Positions 16,280 to 25,971 of a DNA stretch of 64,000 nt are shown piece after piece. Made by a program: the position numbers and the translations under genes. Below the pieces are notes generated by a model, which saw nothing but the letters and a program-made list of their open reading frames with translations, ran no database searches and was not told where the DNA came from. Source of the stretch: Acetobacter malorum (GTDB lineage Bacteria; Pseudomonadota; Alphaproteobacteria; Acetobacterales; Acetobacteraceae). The DNA lies in NCBI RefSeq assembly GCF_001580615.1, contig NZ_LHZC01000055.1:235145-299144 (forward strand), written 5' to 3'. The stretch's first letter is position 1, and each line of letters begins with the position of its first letter.

Positions 16280-17650
16280 TCATTTGCCGGGAAGCGTTTT
16301 TTCCACCTGCGCGTCAGAAACCCGCCAGATCACATTCCCCACATCATCCGCCACCAGCAAGGCCCCCGTCTGGTCCAGCGCCAGCCCCACAGGCCGCCCA
16401 TGGGCACGGTTCTTATTCGGCGTCAAAAAGCCTGTCAGCACGTCCACCGGCACACCGGACGGGCGACCATTCAGGAACGGCACAAATATCACCTTATACC
16501 CGCTCTTCGGCCTGCGGTTCCAAGACCCATGCTGGGCAATAAACGCCCCGTTTCGCCACCCTGCAGGAAGGCTGCTGTCTGCGCCAAAAACCAGACCAAG
16601 ACTGGCTGTATGCGGACCAAGCGCATAATCAGGCGCAATAGCAGCCGCCACCCGCTCGGGGTTTTGCGGGGTTACCCGCGTATCCACATGCCCGCCATAA
16701 TAGCTGAAGGGCCAGCCATAAAACGCCCCTTCCTTTACGGAGGTCAGGTAATCAGGCACCAGATCACTGCCAATTTCATCCCGCTCATTCACCGCAACCC
16801 ACAGCGCGCCGGTTTGTGGTTCCCACGCCAACCCGTTGGGGTTGCGCAAGCCGGTGGCAAACGGCGTCAACGTGCCGGTTTTTAAATCAAGTTTGTCAAT
16901 CCGCGCCCGGCCTTCCTCAGCCTGCAAACCATTTTCCGCCACGTTGCTGTTGGAGCCTATGGTCACGTAAAGGGACTGCCCATCAGGGCTTGCCAGAATA
17001 TTCTTGGTCCAGTGGTGGTTATAGCCAGAGGGCAGGTCCACCACCTTTTCCCCCGCTGCGGTAATGGATTTCTCTCCACTCTGATACGGAAAACGCCAGA
17101 TGGAATCAGCATTCGCCACATAAAGCGTGTTCTCAATCAGCGCCATGCCAAAGGGCGAGTGCAGGTGGTCCAGAAACACGCTCTGCTCCTCCGCAACCCC
17201 ATCTTTATCGGCATCCCGCAGCAGGATAATACGGTTCGGGCTGGGCACATTCGCCCCCGCAAGCCCCTGAATGGCCCCGGCAATGCGGGTTTTAAAGGAC
17301 TTGTTTTCCGTGTCGGGGGAATTGGTTTCCGCCACAAGCACATCCCCGTTCGGCAAGGCATACAGCCAGCGCGGGTGGTCCAGCCCTTTTGCAAAGGCCT
17401 TTATGCTCAGCCCACCGGAGGCATGGGGCATTTCCCCGTCTTTCCAGCCAACCGGGCGGGCAATATTAACCGTCGGCACAACTGTGGCATGCGGCGGTGG
17501 CAGTTTGGGGTGCGGCCCCGTTCCGGCAGCAACAGGGAGCAGGGCATATTCCGGCCGCAGCACAAACCTGTATGTCCCAGCCCCCACAAGGAGCAAGGCA
17601 ACTCCTACCCCCAGAAGATAACGGCGTGTACGTGTCATGAGTGTGCCCAT
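16280..17650 (-). CDS. PQQ-type sugar dehydrogenase (L-sorbosone dehydrogenase-like), membrane-anchored
   Basis: 456 residues with one N-terminal hydrophobic segment ([15 protein letters not shown]), consistent with a signal anchor and periplasmic catalysis. The rest is a soluble-GDH-type six-bladed beta-propeller: [97 protein letters not shown]. Such proteins oxidise aldoses or sorbosone in acetic acid bacteria and pass electrons to the respiratory chain. Starts at 17650 or 17638 are both ATG; 17638 gives a conventional MTRTRRY leader. It lies between prophage blocks A and B and is a cellular gene. Confidence 0.88.
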   Translation of the reverse strand: MGTLMTRTRRYLLGVGVALLLVGAGTYRFVLRPEYALLPVAAGTGPHPKLPPPHATVVPTVNIARPVGWKDGEMPHASGGLSIKAFAKGLDHPRWLYALPNGDVLVAETNSPDTENKSFKTRIAGAIQGLAGANVPSPNRIILLRDADKDGVAEEQSVFLDHLHSPFGMALIENTLYVANADSIWRFPYQSGEKSITAAGEKVVDLPSGYNHHWTKNILASPDGQSLYVTIGSNSNVAENGLQAEEGRARIDKLDLKTGTLTPFATGLRNPNGLAWEPQTGALWVAVNERDEIGSDLVPDYLTSVKEGAFYGWPFSYYGGHVDTRVTPQNPERVAAAIAPDYALGPHTASLGLVFGADSSLPAGWRNGAFIAQHGSWNRRPKSGYKVIFVPFLNGRPSGVPVDVLTGFLTPNKNRAHGRPVGLALDQTGALLVADDVGNVIWRVSDAQVEKTLPGK

Positions 17651-17758
17651 CCCTGTTCGTCAGGCACACGGCCACAGAGATGTGCCGGAGCCTCTCCCTT
17701 CAAACACGCAAGCGGGGCGGAAGTTCATTCAGGCCAGAAATCCTGCATTCCGCACGCC

Positions 17759-17787
17759 TTGTCGGCGCGCGTGGTCACTCCTATCCC
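17759..17787 (+). promoter_or_regulatory. Repeated element/promoter candidate upstream of prophage block B
   Basis: TTGTCG (17759-17764) and TATCCC (17782-17787) are spaced by 17 nt. Between them lies CGCGTGGTCACTCCTA (17768-17783), which is identical over 16 bp to 44074-44089 ahead of block E. It is 74 nt upstream of the first block B start codon. Confidence 0.55.
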
Positions 17788-17860
17788 TTGGGCATCATCA
17801 CAAAAGTCCTGCCAGAGAGGGTTTTTCAAAACCCCCGGCAGTAAAGTCTCAGGAGTCCTC

Positions 17861-18328
17861 ATGGCGGGTCCATCCCCGGCTACAGGCGTGCGCGCGGGTG
17901 CCGTCTTCTGTTCCGCCGCAACATGGTGGGTTCTGGCGGCGCGCCAAGGGGCCGCTCTGGTGTTCTGCCCCATCCTCCCGCAGTCAGAAAACTGCCACCG
18001 GGCCGATATCCCGGTGCCCTGGGCGGAAGCCCTGCAGGTAGGTTGCCCGGATGGCACCCGCATCCGCTGCCGCCCGGTCCTGCGTGCGTCCACCCACGGG
18101 CTCACCCGGCGCGGCCAGTTTGGCGCAAATCTCACAGACTGCATCGTCACCACGCTCAGCGCAGAACTCCGCCACCGCCAGCAGGAAGACGCCGCCACAT
18201 CCCGCTTTGCTGCAAGACCTCGCGGAAAAATAAGCAGCTTTCACGCATCCGCTTCCTGCACCGGTGCGCTCCATCTGCCTCCATACCGCCCCGAACCCCG
18301 CTCCCCCCGCGCGCTGCATTTTTTCTGA
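17861..18328 (+). CDS. Phage hypothetical protein upstream of terminase
   Basis: 155 residues from an ATG with an ideal AGGAG five nt upstream; this ribosome-binding site decides the start, since the frame is open much further upstream across the antisense of the dehydrogenase gene. The composition is Ala/Arg/Ser/Cys-rich with a central segment (EALQVGCPDGTRIRCRPVL) and a basic, Pro-rich tail. No family was recognised. It is the first gene of block B and ends 6 nt before the next start. It could be a spanin- or terminase-accessory-type protein, but nothing in the sequence shows this. Confidence 0.5.
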   Translation: MAGPSPATGVRAGAVFCSAATWWVLAARQGAALVFCPILPQSENCHRADIPVPWAEALQVGCPDGTRIRCRPVLRASTHGLTRRGQFGANLTDCIVTTLSAELRHRQQEDAATSRFAARPRGKISSFHASASCTGALHLPPYRPEPRSPRALHFF

Positions 18329-18334
18329 AAATCC

Positions 18335-18598
18335 ATGCCGGAAAAACCAACGCCTCCCAAAAGACGCCCCAGAAAATCCGCGCCCATTACCCCGCTGGAT
18401 ATTTTCACCCGCGTCATGCAGGGGGACGAGACCATAACAGACCGCCAGTTTGACGCTGCCAAAGTGGCCGCCCCCTACCTGCACCCCAAGCTGGCGGGCC
18501 TGTCCATGAATGCGGTTGTCCGCCGCAGCGTCGAAGAGTTTTCGGATGATGAACTCAACACACTTGCGCAAACAGGCGCAGCAGGCCGCCCGGACTGA
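18335..18598 (+). CDS. Small-terminase-like phage protein
   Basis: 87 residues with a basic Pro-rich start (PPKRRPRKSAPITPLDIF) and a short helical HTH-like region (TDRQFDAAKVAAPYLHPKLAGL), a pattern seen in short proteins just ahead of TerL in alphaproteobacterial phages (often annotated as terminase small subunit or DUF5681-type). Its end overlaps the terminase large-subunit start by about 50 nt. Position and pattern support a DNA-recognition role in packaging; the assignment is tentative. Confidence 0.6.
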   Translation: MPEKPTPPKRRPRKSAPITPLDIFTRVMQGDETITDRQFDAAKVAAPYLHPKLAGLSMNAVVRRSVEEFSDDELNTLAQTGAAGRPD

Positions 18599-19988
18599 AC
18601 TCGCCCGGCGGGTTGCGGCCAGAGAGGGGCTTCTGGATTTCACGCGCTACACCATGCCGGATTATCAGGCCGGCGCGCATCATCACCTGTTGTGTGACAA
18701 ACTGGATGCCGTGGAACGCGGGGCCATCACCCGTCTCATGGTCTTCATGCCACCCCGGCATGGAAAATCTGAGCTAACCAGCAAGCGTTTTCCGGCATGG
18801 TATCTGGGCCGCAACCCGAACAAACAGGTTGTATGCGCCTCCTACGGGGCCTCTCTAGCGCAGGATTTTGGGCGGGATGTCCGCAATCTCGTCGCCTCCC
18901 GCCGTTTCAACTCTCTGTTCCCCACCGTCACACTCGCCGCAGACAGCAGCGCGAAGGATGCCTGGCACACAGCACAAGGCGGCCTCTACGCCAGCATGGG
19001 CATCGGTGGCGGCCTGACAGGGAAGGGCGCACACCTCGCCATTGTGGATGATCCCGTCAAGGACCGTCAGGAAGCCGAAAGCCCCGCCCGCCGCGCCGCC
19101 GTGTGGGACTGGTATCGCGCCGTCCTGCGCACCCGCCTCATGCCGGGCGGGGCCATTGTGCTGGTGATGACGCGCTGGTCCCCCGATGACCTCGCAGGCC
19201 GCCTGCTGGATGAGATGCAGTCCGGCACCGGTGAGGCATGGGACATCCTCCGTCTCCCCGCTCTGGCGGAAGAGGCCGATCCACTCGACCGCGCCCCCGG
19301 CACAGCCCTCTGGCCGCAGGCATTCCCGGAGCCGGAACTCGCCCGCATCCGCCTCGCCATTGGCGCGCGGGAATGGGGCGCACTCTACCAGCAATCCCCC
19401 GTCCCGGCGGAAGGCACCCTGTTCCAGACGGGCATGATCAGCGTCCAATCCGCCGCCCCCGCAGGCGGCCAGACCGTCCGCCGGTGGGACCTTGCCGCCA
19501 CCCGCCACAGCACGGGCCGCAATGCGGACTGGACGGTGGGCGTCAAACTCTCCCGCCTGCCAGATGGCCGGTTCTGCGTGCTGGATGTCACCCGCCTGCG
19601 CGGAGACCCCGCTCAGGTAGAAGCAACACTCCTCGCCACCGCCGCGCAGGACGGCCCCGCAACCCGCATCATCCTGCCGCAGGACCCCGGTCAGGCCGGC
19701 GTCGCACAAGCCCGATATCTGACAGGCCGCCTCGCGGGCTATCAGGTCAAAACCGTGCGGGAGACGGGCGATAAAGCCACCCGCGCCGCCCCGTTCGCAG
19801 CCCAGGTCAACGCGGGCAACGTCCTCGCCGTCCGCGCCCCCTGGACCCCAAATTTTCTGGAAGAACTCGCCGCCTTCCCCGGCGGCGGACATGACGATCA
19901 GGTCGACGCCGCAGCAGGGGCCTTCACAGCCCTGACTGACGCCACACCCCTGCCACGCTTCGCTCCAGATTTCCTCGCCCGGATCTGA
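18546..19988 (+). CDS. terL: Terminase large subunit
   Basis: About 480 residues. It is the packaging motor ATPase and nuclease. The ATPase shows a Walker-A-like PPRHGKSE, an adenine-binding/Q-like segment upstream, and Walker B LAIVDDPVKD; the coupling region includes LVMTRWSPDDLAGRL. The nuclease half has WDLAATR, a second acidic site (LDVTRLRGDP) and the final Asp in GGHDDQVDAAAG. The start at 18546 is chosen for GAAGAG 7 nt upstream; 18510 is possible. It is convergent with trhO, with only 5 nt between stops. Confidence 0.93.
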   Translation: MMNSTHLRKQAQQAARTELARRVAAREGLLDFTRYTMPDYQAGAHHHLLCDKLDAVERGAITRLMVFMPPRHGKSELTSKRFPAWYLGRNPNKQVVCASYGASLAQDFGRDVRNLVASRRFNSLFPTVTLAADSSAKDAWHTAQGGLYASMGIGGGLTGKGAHLAIVDDPVKDRQEAESPARRAAVWDWYRAVLRTRLMPGGAIVLVMTRWSPDDLAGRLLDEMQSGTGEAWDILRLPALAEEADPLDRAPGTALWPQAFPEPELARIRLAIGAREWGALYQQSPVPAEGTLFQTGMISVQSAAPAGGQTVRRWDLAATRHSTGRNADWTVGVKLSRLPDGRFCVLDVTRLRGDPAQVEATLLATAAQDGPATRIILPQDPGQAGVAQARYLTGRLAGYQVKTVRETGDKATRAAPFAAQVNAGNVLAVRAPWTPNFLEELAAFPGGGHDDQVDAAAGAFTALTDATPLPRFAPDFLARI

Positions 19989-19993
19989 CGGTT

Positions 19994-21013
19994 TTACTGC
20001 GCGGCGTGCTGCCGCTTCTCATTCTGCCGACGGATTTCTTCTTCCCGCTCCCGGCGCTTGCGCTCACGGATTTCATCCATATGCGCGCCCAGATGCACTT
20101 CCCCGCGTTCCGCCGCCAGTTGCGCCTGCCGTTCGCGCTCAGCATAACGGGCGCGCTGTTTTTCATCGCGTTCGCTGTAGCAATGCGGGCAACTCACCCC
20201 ATGCTCATATTCGGAGGAGGCCATTTCTTCCGCCGTCAACGGCATGCGGCAGGCATGGCACTGGTCGAGTGATCCCGGTTCCAGCCCGTGCTTCACCGTC
20301 ACGCGCTGGTCAAATACAAAACATTCGCCACGCCACAGGCTTTTTTCTTCGGGAATGTTTTCCAGATATTTCAGAATGCCACCCTGTAAGTGGTAAACCT
20401 CGTCCAGCCCTTCCGCTTTCACAAACGCGGTGGCTTTTTCACACCGGATCCCGCCCGTGCAGAACATGGCAATGCGCGGCGTGCGCCCTTCGGCAATCAG
20501 CTCTTCCCGGTGCGCCCGGAACCACTCCGGGAACTCCCGGAAGGTCTTGGTCTTCGGGTCAATCGCGCCCTTAAAAGTGCCGGCGGCCACTTCATAGTCG
20601 TTGCGGGTATCAATCAGAATGGTGTCCGGGTCTTCCAGCAGCGCGTTCCATTCCTCGGCGGGCACGTAATGGCCCACGTCAGAACGCGGGTCGAGCCCCG
20701 GCACACCCATGGTCACAATCTCTTTCTTCAGTCGCACCTTCATGCGCAAAAACGGCATACTGGGCGCGCGGGAGAACTTGACCTCAATTTCCGCACAGCC
20801 GGGCAGGGCGCGGATATGCTCCAGCACCGCCGCAATGCCTGCATCCGTGCCCGCAATGGTACCGTTAATGCCTTCACGCGCCAGCAGCAGGGTGCCCTGC
20901 ACGCCGTTTGCATCACACGCCGCCTGCAACGGGCCGCGCAATTCGGCAAAGTTTTCAAACGGCGTAAAGCGATACAGCGCAGCAACGCAAATCGGCAAAG
21001 AGGTCTCAGTCAC
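19994..21013 (-). CDS. trhO: tRNA uridine(34) hydroxylase TrhO (rhodanese-like, UPF0176)
   Basis: About 339 residues from GTG 21013, near the size of E. coli TrhO/YceA. It makes 5-hydroxyuridine at the tRNA wobble position. The N-terminal UPF0176 domain has [11 protein letters not shown] and [13 protein letters not shown]; the rhodanese domain has [20 protein letters not shown] and the catalytic Cys in [12 protein letters not shown]-terminal zinc-like module (CHACRMPL ... CPHCY) precedes a very basic/acidic coiled tail. The start is inferred by family alignment because no ribosome-binding site stands out; the frame is open to 21094. It is a cellular gene lodged between terminase and portal. 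Confidence 0.88.
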   Translation of the reverse strand: MTETSLPICVAALYRFTPFENFAELRGPLQAACDANGVQGTLLLAREGINGTIAGTDAGIAAVLEHIRALPGCAEIEVKFSRAPSMPFLRMKVRLKKEIVTMGVPGLDPRSDVGHYVPAEEWNALLEDPDTILIDTRNDYEVAAGTFKGAIDPKTKTFREFPEWFRAHREELIAEGRTPRIAMFCTGGIRCEKATAFVKAEGLDEVYHLQGGILKYLENIPEEKSLWRGECFVFDQRVTVKHGLEPGSLDQCHACRMPLTAEEMASSEYEHGVSCPHCYSERDEKQRARYAERERQAQLAAERGEVHLGAHMDEIRERKRREREEEIRRQNEKRQHAAQ

Positions 21014-21157
21014 GGCAACAACCAGTCCAGAAGTGCGATTGCAGATCAGTCCGGGCTTTCCGCATGCCAGTCCGCACACCGCCCCCTGCCGCAATCAGGA
21101 TGAAATCAGCCCGCCAGACTTACTCCTCCACCCCGGTGCAGGACAAGGGCTAGCCTG

Positions 21158-21766
21158 TTACGGCGCCTTCTGAACAGGCTGCGCCACCCGCCAGACCTGC
21201 ACGGCTTCCAGCGTTTTCTGCACATGCGTCTCCGGGTCGCCGGAGGTGTAGCTCAGCACAATTTTGCCCTCCGGCGTAATCACAAAGGATGTGCGGGAGG
21301 ACAGCGCAAAGGACCCCTGCGTCTTCTGGCTGTCATACAGTCCCGCTACTTTCGCACCCGGGTCGGCCAGCACGGGGAACGCACTGCGGCATTCTTCTTT
21401 GGAGAACTCAGCCACGCGGTCCACATTGCCCGCCGTCACACCCACCACGGTCGCACCGAGTTTTTTGAACGTGGGGATTGCTTCCGCAAAAGCATGCGCT
21501 TCCAGCGTACAGCCACTCGTAAAGGCGGCGGGGAAGAAATACAGCACCACCGGCCCCTTCTTCAGCTCTTCTTTGAGCGAGAATTTAATAGGTTTGCCCC
21601 CCAGCGCGCCATCCAGCGTAAAATCCGGGGCCGTGGTCCCGTTTGCCAGTGCGGCATGGGCGGCAGGAGTCATGGCCCCCGTGGCCAGCAGGGCAGATCC
21701 GGCCAGCATCGGGGCCAGAAGCGCCATCCGGGTCAGGCGGCGTATCGGTGTCAGAACACGAGTCAT
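21158..21766 (-). CDS. Exported peroxiredoxin (AhpC/TSA, BCP-like)
   Basis: 202 residues. A Sec-type signal ends near PAAHA-ALA (about residue 39), placing the enzyme in the periplasm, which is unusual for BCP-type peroxiredoxins. The peroxidatic Cys86 is in FFPAAFTSGCTLEAH, with the partner Cys126 in KEECRSAFPV. Conserved elements APDFTL and FALSSRTSFVI are present. The ATG has GGGAG 8 nt upstream. It would reduce peroxides in the envelope using thiol reductants. It shares a 110-bp spacer with a divergent acidic protein gene and lies in the cargo segment between prophage blocks B and C. Confidence 0.88.
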   Translation of the reverse strand: MTRVLTPIRRLTRMALLAPMLAGSALLATGAMTPAAHAALANGTTAPDFTLDGALGGKPIKFSLKEELKKGPVVLYFFPAAFTSGCTLEAHAFAEAIPTFKKLGATVVGVTAGNVDRVAEFSKEECRSAFPVLADPGAKVAGLYDSQKTQGSFALSSRTSFVITPEGKIVLSYTSGDPETHVQKTLEAVQVWRVAQPVQKAP

Positions 21767-21876
21767 CAGGCAACTCCCAATGTCATTGCAGGCAAAAGAA
21801 GCAGAATCATCACTTGAGACTCTTCCTTTTTTCTGTCCATGCTGCATAGGTGACGGGTCAGTAAAGGAAAAAGACC

Positions 21877-22143
21877 ATGAGCGAAGAAAACATGAGCGAC
21901 GAAAACGACGTGATCGTTGGTTATCTCGTACAGCGTGAAGACGAGGACGGCGACGTAACGTTCTGGGATCCGCGCAACGAGTGGCAGGAAGACCCCAACG
22001 AAGGCAAGTTCTACGAAAGCGAGGACGAAGCCAACGCAGACGCCAAAAAGCTTCAGGAAGGCGATAGCGCAACCATCACGGTTGAACTGGTCTTCGAAGA
22101 TGATGAAGACCCCGAAGAAGACGCTGAAGACGAAAAAGCCTGA
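21877..22143 (+). CDS. Very acidic small protein
   Basis: 88 residues, roughly half of them Asp/Glu in the last 30 positions (EDDEDPEEDAEDEKA), with an N-terminal GYLVQREDEDGDVTFWDPRNEW segment that looks folded. There is a good AAAGGAAA leader. No family was recognised. DNA-mimic and charge-mimic proteins have this type of composition, but the role here is unknown. It is divergent from the peroxiredoxin gene and convergent with sodC, with a hairpin between. Confidence 0.65.
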   Translation: MSEENMSDENDVIVGYLVQREDEDGDVTFWDPRNEWQEDPNEGKFYESEDEANADAKKLQEGDSATITVELVFEDDEDPEEDAEDEKA

Positions 22144-22160
22144 TCTCGCATCAGCAGCAG

Positions 22161-22194
22161 GGCAGGGGGCACCTCACCGGGTTTCCCCTGCCTT
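22161..22194 (+). terminator. Terminator-like hairpin after the acidic protein gene
   Basis: GGCAGGGG (22161-22168) pairs with CCCCTGCC (22185-22192), followed by TTTG. The stem is strong but the T tract is short. Confidence 0.5.
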
Positions 22195-22208
22195 TGCGCA
22201 TCTCAGTT

Positions 22209-22748
22209 TTATGATCCCGCTTTAATCACCGCACACGCCACCCGATCACCCGAGCCACCAATCGGCTGCGAGGTATAATCATCCGGGTGCGCATGGATCA
22301 CCAGCGCCGAGCCCCCATCGGCCAGCAGGGCAGGCCGCGTGCTTCCGGGTTTCAGAGAAACCAGAGTGGAATACAGCTCCACCGTCGCCTGACCGTCCGG
22401 CCCCACATACAGGTTCGGCAAGTCCCCATTATCATTCGCATTGTCATGCAGCAGCCCATGCACCACCGGCTTCACGGTATGCACATGCGCGCCCGCACTG
22501 GTAAATTTCGGGGCTTCACAACTGCCTTTTTCATGAAAATGCATCCCATGCCACCCCGGAGAGAGGTTGCGCACGCTCACCCGTAGCAGCACGCCACCAG
22601 GTGCATTCGTCACTTTCACGGTGCCGACTTCCGCGCCATCCGCGCCCACCAGCGTACCGTCCGCCGTTTCCGCCGCACTGGCCAGCGGAGAGGCCATTAC
22701 GCCCAGCAGCAGTCCTGCCGCCAGCGCTTTCGTCAAACCTGTTTTCAT
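22209..22748 (-). CDS. sodC: Periplasmic Cu/Zn superoxide dismutase
   Basis: 179 residues with a Sec signal ending near SAA (residue 26). It dismutates superoxide in the periplasm. Copper ligands are visible in GMHFHEKG (His70, His72), the bridging His88 region in SAGAHVH, further His/Asp residues in VVHGLLHDNANDNGDL, and the distal HAH motif (about 152-154). The disulfide Cys77-Cys172 (GSCEAP and VACAVI) is present. The ATG has GAAGGAA upstream. It is divergent from the phage portal gene across 134 bp. Confidence 0.93.
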   Translation of the reverse strand: MKTGLTKALAAGLLLGVMASPLASAAETADGTLVGADGAEVGTVKVTNAPGGVLLRVSVRNLSPGWHGMHFHEKGSCEAPKFTSAGAHVHTVKPVVHGLLHDNANDNGDLPNLYVGPDGQATVELYSTLVSLKPGSTRPALLADGGSALVIHAHPDDYTSQPIGGSGDRVACAVIKAGS

Positions 22749-22882
22749 ACCGGGTATTCCTTCAATCCTGACAGTCCGCCACTCGTAACCCGCAAACACG
22801 CTCCGGGTTCCCGAACATCCGCCTGTTGTGATGCCCCGTCTACCCCTTCCGTCGCACCCCTCTGTTCCGGAGAGCCCTCCCC

Positions 22883-24493
22883 GTGCCACGCCCTACATTC
22901 CTCTCCCGCTGGTTCTCCCCGCGCCACACCACGCCAGACCTCTCCACTGCCGCGCCCTCACAGGCAGCACGGCAATTCCTACACGCCGTAAGCCACTCCC
23001 CGCGCCACGCCCTATCCCGCACCACATGGGACACAGACCGCACTCTCCGCCAGGAACCTCGCCTGAACGTCCCCAGTCCACAGCCAGCCCCAACACCTCC
23101 CGGCATCGGCCCGCGAGACATGGCGGAAACCCTGCGTGTGCAAAGCCTCCCCGCGCAGGCGGACGTGTTCCGGCCCTACCAGCCGCCCAAAGGCGTGCGG
23201 GGTGATGGCCGCACCCATCTGGCTATGGACAGCGCTGCATCCGCCAACCCCGGCCTGCTCGGCTGGCTGCGGCAGGCGGTGGCGGAGGGTGTCGCCTTTC
23301 CCGGTTACCCGCGCCTTGCGGAACTCTCCCAGCGTGCGGAATACCGGCATATGGTGGAGGTCATCGCCGCCGAGGCCACGCGGGAATGGATCACCTTCCG
23401 CGCCCGCGGCACGGCGGACAAAAAGCAACGCCTTGCCGACATTGAGCGCGAATTTACCCGCCTGAACGTGCGCGATGTCCTGCGCCGCATGGCGGAGTAT
23501 GACGGCTATTACGGCATGGGCCTGCTCTATGTGGACACCGGCCAGCCCCGCACGGGCGGAGGGCTGGAAACCCCTCTGCTGCTCCGGCCGGAAACCTTCC
23601 GCAAAGGCTCGCTCCGCGCCCTCGTGCCGATCGAACCCGTCTGGACCACGCCAGACCAGTATGACACCGCCAACCCCCTCAGCACGGAGTTCTATCAGCC
23701 CTCGCGCTGGTGGGTGCAGGGTGGCCTGCTGCACAGCACACGGCTGTTGCAGTTTGTCTCACGCCCGGTGCCAGACCTTCTCAAACCTGCTTATAATTTC
23801 GGCGGTTTGTCGCTCTCGCAAATGGCGCGCCCTGCGGTGGAAAACTGGCTGCGCACCCGCCAGTCCGTCTCAGACCTTCTGAACGCGTTCTCCATCGTCG
23901 CGCTCTCCACCGACATGTCGGCCTACGCGCAGGACCCGGAAGGCCTCCTCAGCCGCATCGAGGCCTTCAACCGCTTCCGCTCCAATCGCGGCACCTTCGT
24001 GCTGGATAAGGACCGGGAAAAACTGGAACTTCTGGCCGCCCCGCTCGCCGGGCTGGACCGCCTGCAAGCGCAGGCGCAGGAGCAGATGTGCGCCGTGGCG
24101 CAGGAACCGCTGGTCAAATTCACCGGCATCACTCCCAGCGGCCTGAACGCCTCCGCAGATGGAGAAATCCGGGTTTTCTATGACCGCGTGCACGCGTTTC
24201 AGGAAACACTCTACCGCAAAAACCTGACCACTATCCTGCACATGGTCATGCTCAACCTGTGGGGCGAGATCGACCCGGATATCGACTTCACCTTCGTCTC
24301 CCTCTGGCAGATGGATGAACTCGCCCGCGTCACCCTGCAAAAAACCCGCGCGGATATCGATGCCCAGAACATCCGCTCCGGCATCATCACCCCCGCAGAA
24401 GCCCGCAGCCGCACCACGCACGACACCAGCGGCCAGTACGCCACCGTCAGTCTCACGGCCAAACCGCCTGCGTCGCCCACACCGTCCGCCTGA
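22883..24493 (+). CDS. Phage portal protein (DUF1073 family)
   Basis: 536 residues from GTG 22883, with GGAGAG 8 nt upstream. It forms the dodecameric channel at the capsid vertex through which DNA is packaged and the tail is joined. After a basic disordered N-terminus, DUF1073 features follow: MVEVIAAEATREWITF, MAEYDGYYGMGLLYVDTG, GLSLSQMARPAVENWLRTRQSV, KFTGITPSGLNASADGEIRVFYDRVHAFQE. It starts prophage block C; terminase is 2.9 kb upstream, separated by trhO, peroxiredoxin and sodC. The 266 bp after it hold no gene that I can support. Confidence 0.88.
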   Translation: MPRPTFLSRWFSPRHTTPDLSTAAPSQAARQFLHAVSHSPRHALSRTTWDTDRTLRQEPRLNVPSPQPAPTPPGIGPRDMAETLRVQSLPAQADVFRPYQPPKGVRGDGRTHLAMDSAASANPGLLGWLRQAVAEGVAFPGYPRLAELSQRAEYRHMVEVIAAEATREWITFRARGTADKKQRLADIEREFTRLNVRDVLRRMAEYDGYYGMGLLYVDTGQPRTGGGLETPLLLRPETFRKGSLRALVPIEPVWTTPDQYDTANPLSTEFYQPSRWWVQGGLLHSTRLLQFVSRPVPDLLKPAYNFGGLSLSQMARPAVENWLRTRQSVSDLLNAFSIVALSTDMSAYAQDPEGLLSRIEAFNRFRSNRGTFVLDKDREKLELLAAPLAGLDRLQAQAQEQMCAVAQEPLVKFTGITPSGLNASADGEIRVFYDRVHAFQETLYRKNLTTILHMVMLNLWGEIDPDIDFTFVSLWQMDELARVTLQKTRADIDAQNIRSGIITPAEARSRTTHDTSGQYATVSLTAKPPASPTPSA

Positions 24494-24759
24494 AGCAAGA
24501 CAGGACACGGCACACAGCACACAGTGCAAAGGCCCGGCAGCGCAGTTCTCCGCTCCGGCTCAGTTCAGCCAAGCTCAACTTCACTTAATCCAGCGCCTCC
24601 CATCTTAGCCTGGCAAGCCCCGGCCCCCAGTGCAGTCTGACCGACCCCCGCCAGCCCGTAAGCCTGCTGCCCCGCACTTCGCACCATGACCAGCCTTACC
24701 TCTTCTCTGGCCCCATAAAAACTCCTCATCCCTTCAAAAAAACCCTGACAGGACAAGGC

Positions 24760-25968
24760 ATGACGCTCCCCCGTCACACAGCCATCCCCTCCGGCCATCT
24801 TCCCCCCATGCCCACTCCTGCCCGTGGCCGGGACGCCGTCGTTCTGGCGCTGGATCGCTCCGTGCGTCGCACCGATGTCGATGGTCACCTGCACATCGCC
24901 CGCTGCATCCTCTCCGCCGCCACGGTCTGCCCCTATTACGGGCATGAAATTCCGGGCGCACAGGCTCTCGGGCTGGAGCCAGACACGCTCTATCAGGTCT
25001 ATCGGGACCCACAGGTTCTGGCCGATGCCGCCGCCAGCATGGCGGGCAAGCCCATCCTCATGCAGCACCAGCCCGTCTCGGCGCAGGATCACCCGAAGGA
25101 GATCACCGTCGGGGCTGTCGGCAGTGATGTCCGGTTTGAAGCCCCCAATCTCATCGGCAGCCTGACAGTGTGGGACCAGTCCGCCATCGCCGCTATCGAA
25201 AGCGGACAGCAACGCGCCGTCTCCGCAGGCTACCGCTACACCGCATTGCCAAAAGCCGGTGTGCAGGACGGCATCCCCTACAGCCTGACCATGACCGACA
25301 TCACCTTCAACCACCTAGCCCTCGTCACCCAGCCGCGTGTGAAAACCGCCATCATTGGCGATGCCGCTCCCACGCCCCACAGGGACTCTGCCTTCATGAC
25401 ACACCCCACGCCCCAGCCGCCCGGACAGTCTCAGTCCCTCCCGTCGGCCTCTTTCACCGCCCCGACTGCGGGCCCACAGACTGCAAATCCCCCTATGCAG
25501 ACAAACACGTTCTCAACCTCTCATCCGACACCTTCCGGCGTCTCCCAGCCCAGCACGCCCCCGGCCAACACGTCTCCGGCCGCCACAACCCCCAGCCCGC
25601 AGCCGCACGCCCCATCCTCCACAATGGCCCCGGCCACACAGCCCACCACCATGGACGCCGCCCTCACACAGGCCGTTCAGCAGGCGGAAGCCGAAGTCAT
25701 CCGCCGGATGGAAGCCCTCCACGCCGCGCGGGATGCGGTGCGCCCGTTTGTGGGGGACGTCGCAATGGACAGCGCTACCGCCGTCTATGGTTTTGCGCTG
25801 CGGGAGCAGGGCGTGGACCTCACGGACCTGCCGGAAGCCGCCTACAAACCCCTGTACCAGCAGGTCGCCCGCCTGAAAACACAAACCAGCCCCCTCGGCA
25901 TGGATGCAGAGCAGACCGTGTCTTTTCGGGACACGTTCGGTCTTGGTCGCATTACGGTGAAAGCATAA
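24760..25968 (+). CDS. DUF2213 prohead protease fused to a scaffold-like region
   Basis: 402 residues with an AGGACAAGG leader. The first ~205 residues are the DUF2213 domain ([62 protein letters not shown]), a family placed at the protease position in head clusters. A long Pro/Thr/Ser linker follows, then a helical ~100-residue C-terminus ([21 protein letters not shown]) ending in a short beta-like tail. This layout fits a maturation protease fused to a scaffolding domain that is cut out during assembly. It lies directly before the cement and capsid genes. Confidence 0.8.
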   Translation: MTLPRHTAIPSGHLPPMPTPARGRDAVVLALDRSVRRTDVDGHLHIARCILSAATVCPYYGHEIPGAQALGLEPDTLYQVYRDPQVLADAAASMAGKPILMQHQPVSAQDHPKEITVGAVGSDVRFEAPNLIGSLTVWDQSAIAAIESGQQRAVSAGYRYTALPKAGVQDGIPYSLTMTDITFNHLALVTQPRVKTAIIGDAAPTPHRDSAFMTHPTPQPPGQSQSLPSASFTAPTAGPQTANPPMQTNTFSTSHPTPSGVSQPSTPPANTSPAATTPSPQPHAPSSTMAPATQPTTMDAALTQAVQQAEAEVIRRMEALHAARDAVRPFVGDVAMDSATAVYGFALREQGVDLTDLPEAAYKPLYQQVARLKTQTSPLGMDAEQTVSFRDTFGLGRITVKA

Positions 25969-25971
25969 TTC

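Noticed and set aside
17012..17860. Upstream extension of the block B hypothetical protein across the dehydrogenase antisense
   Set aside because: The AGGAG at 17851-17855 places the start at 17861; the extension is antisense to a real gene.
18855..19892. 345-codon minus-strand frame opposite terminase
   Set aside because: Antisense shadow of terL with low-complexity composition.
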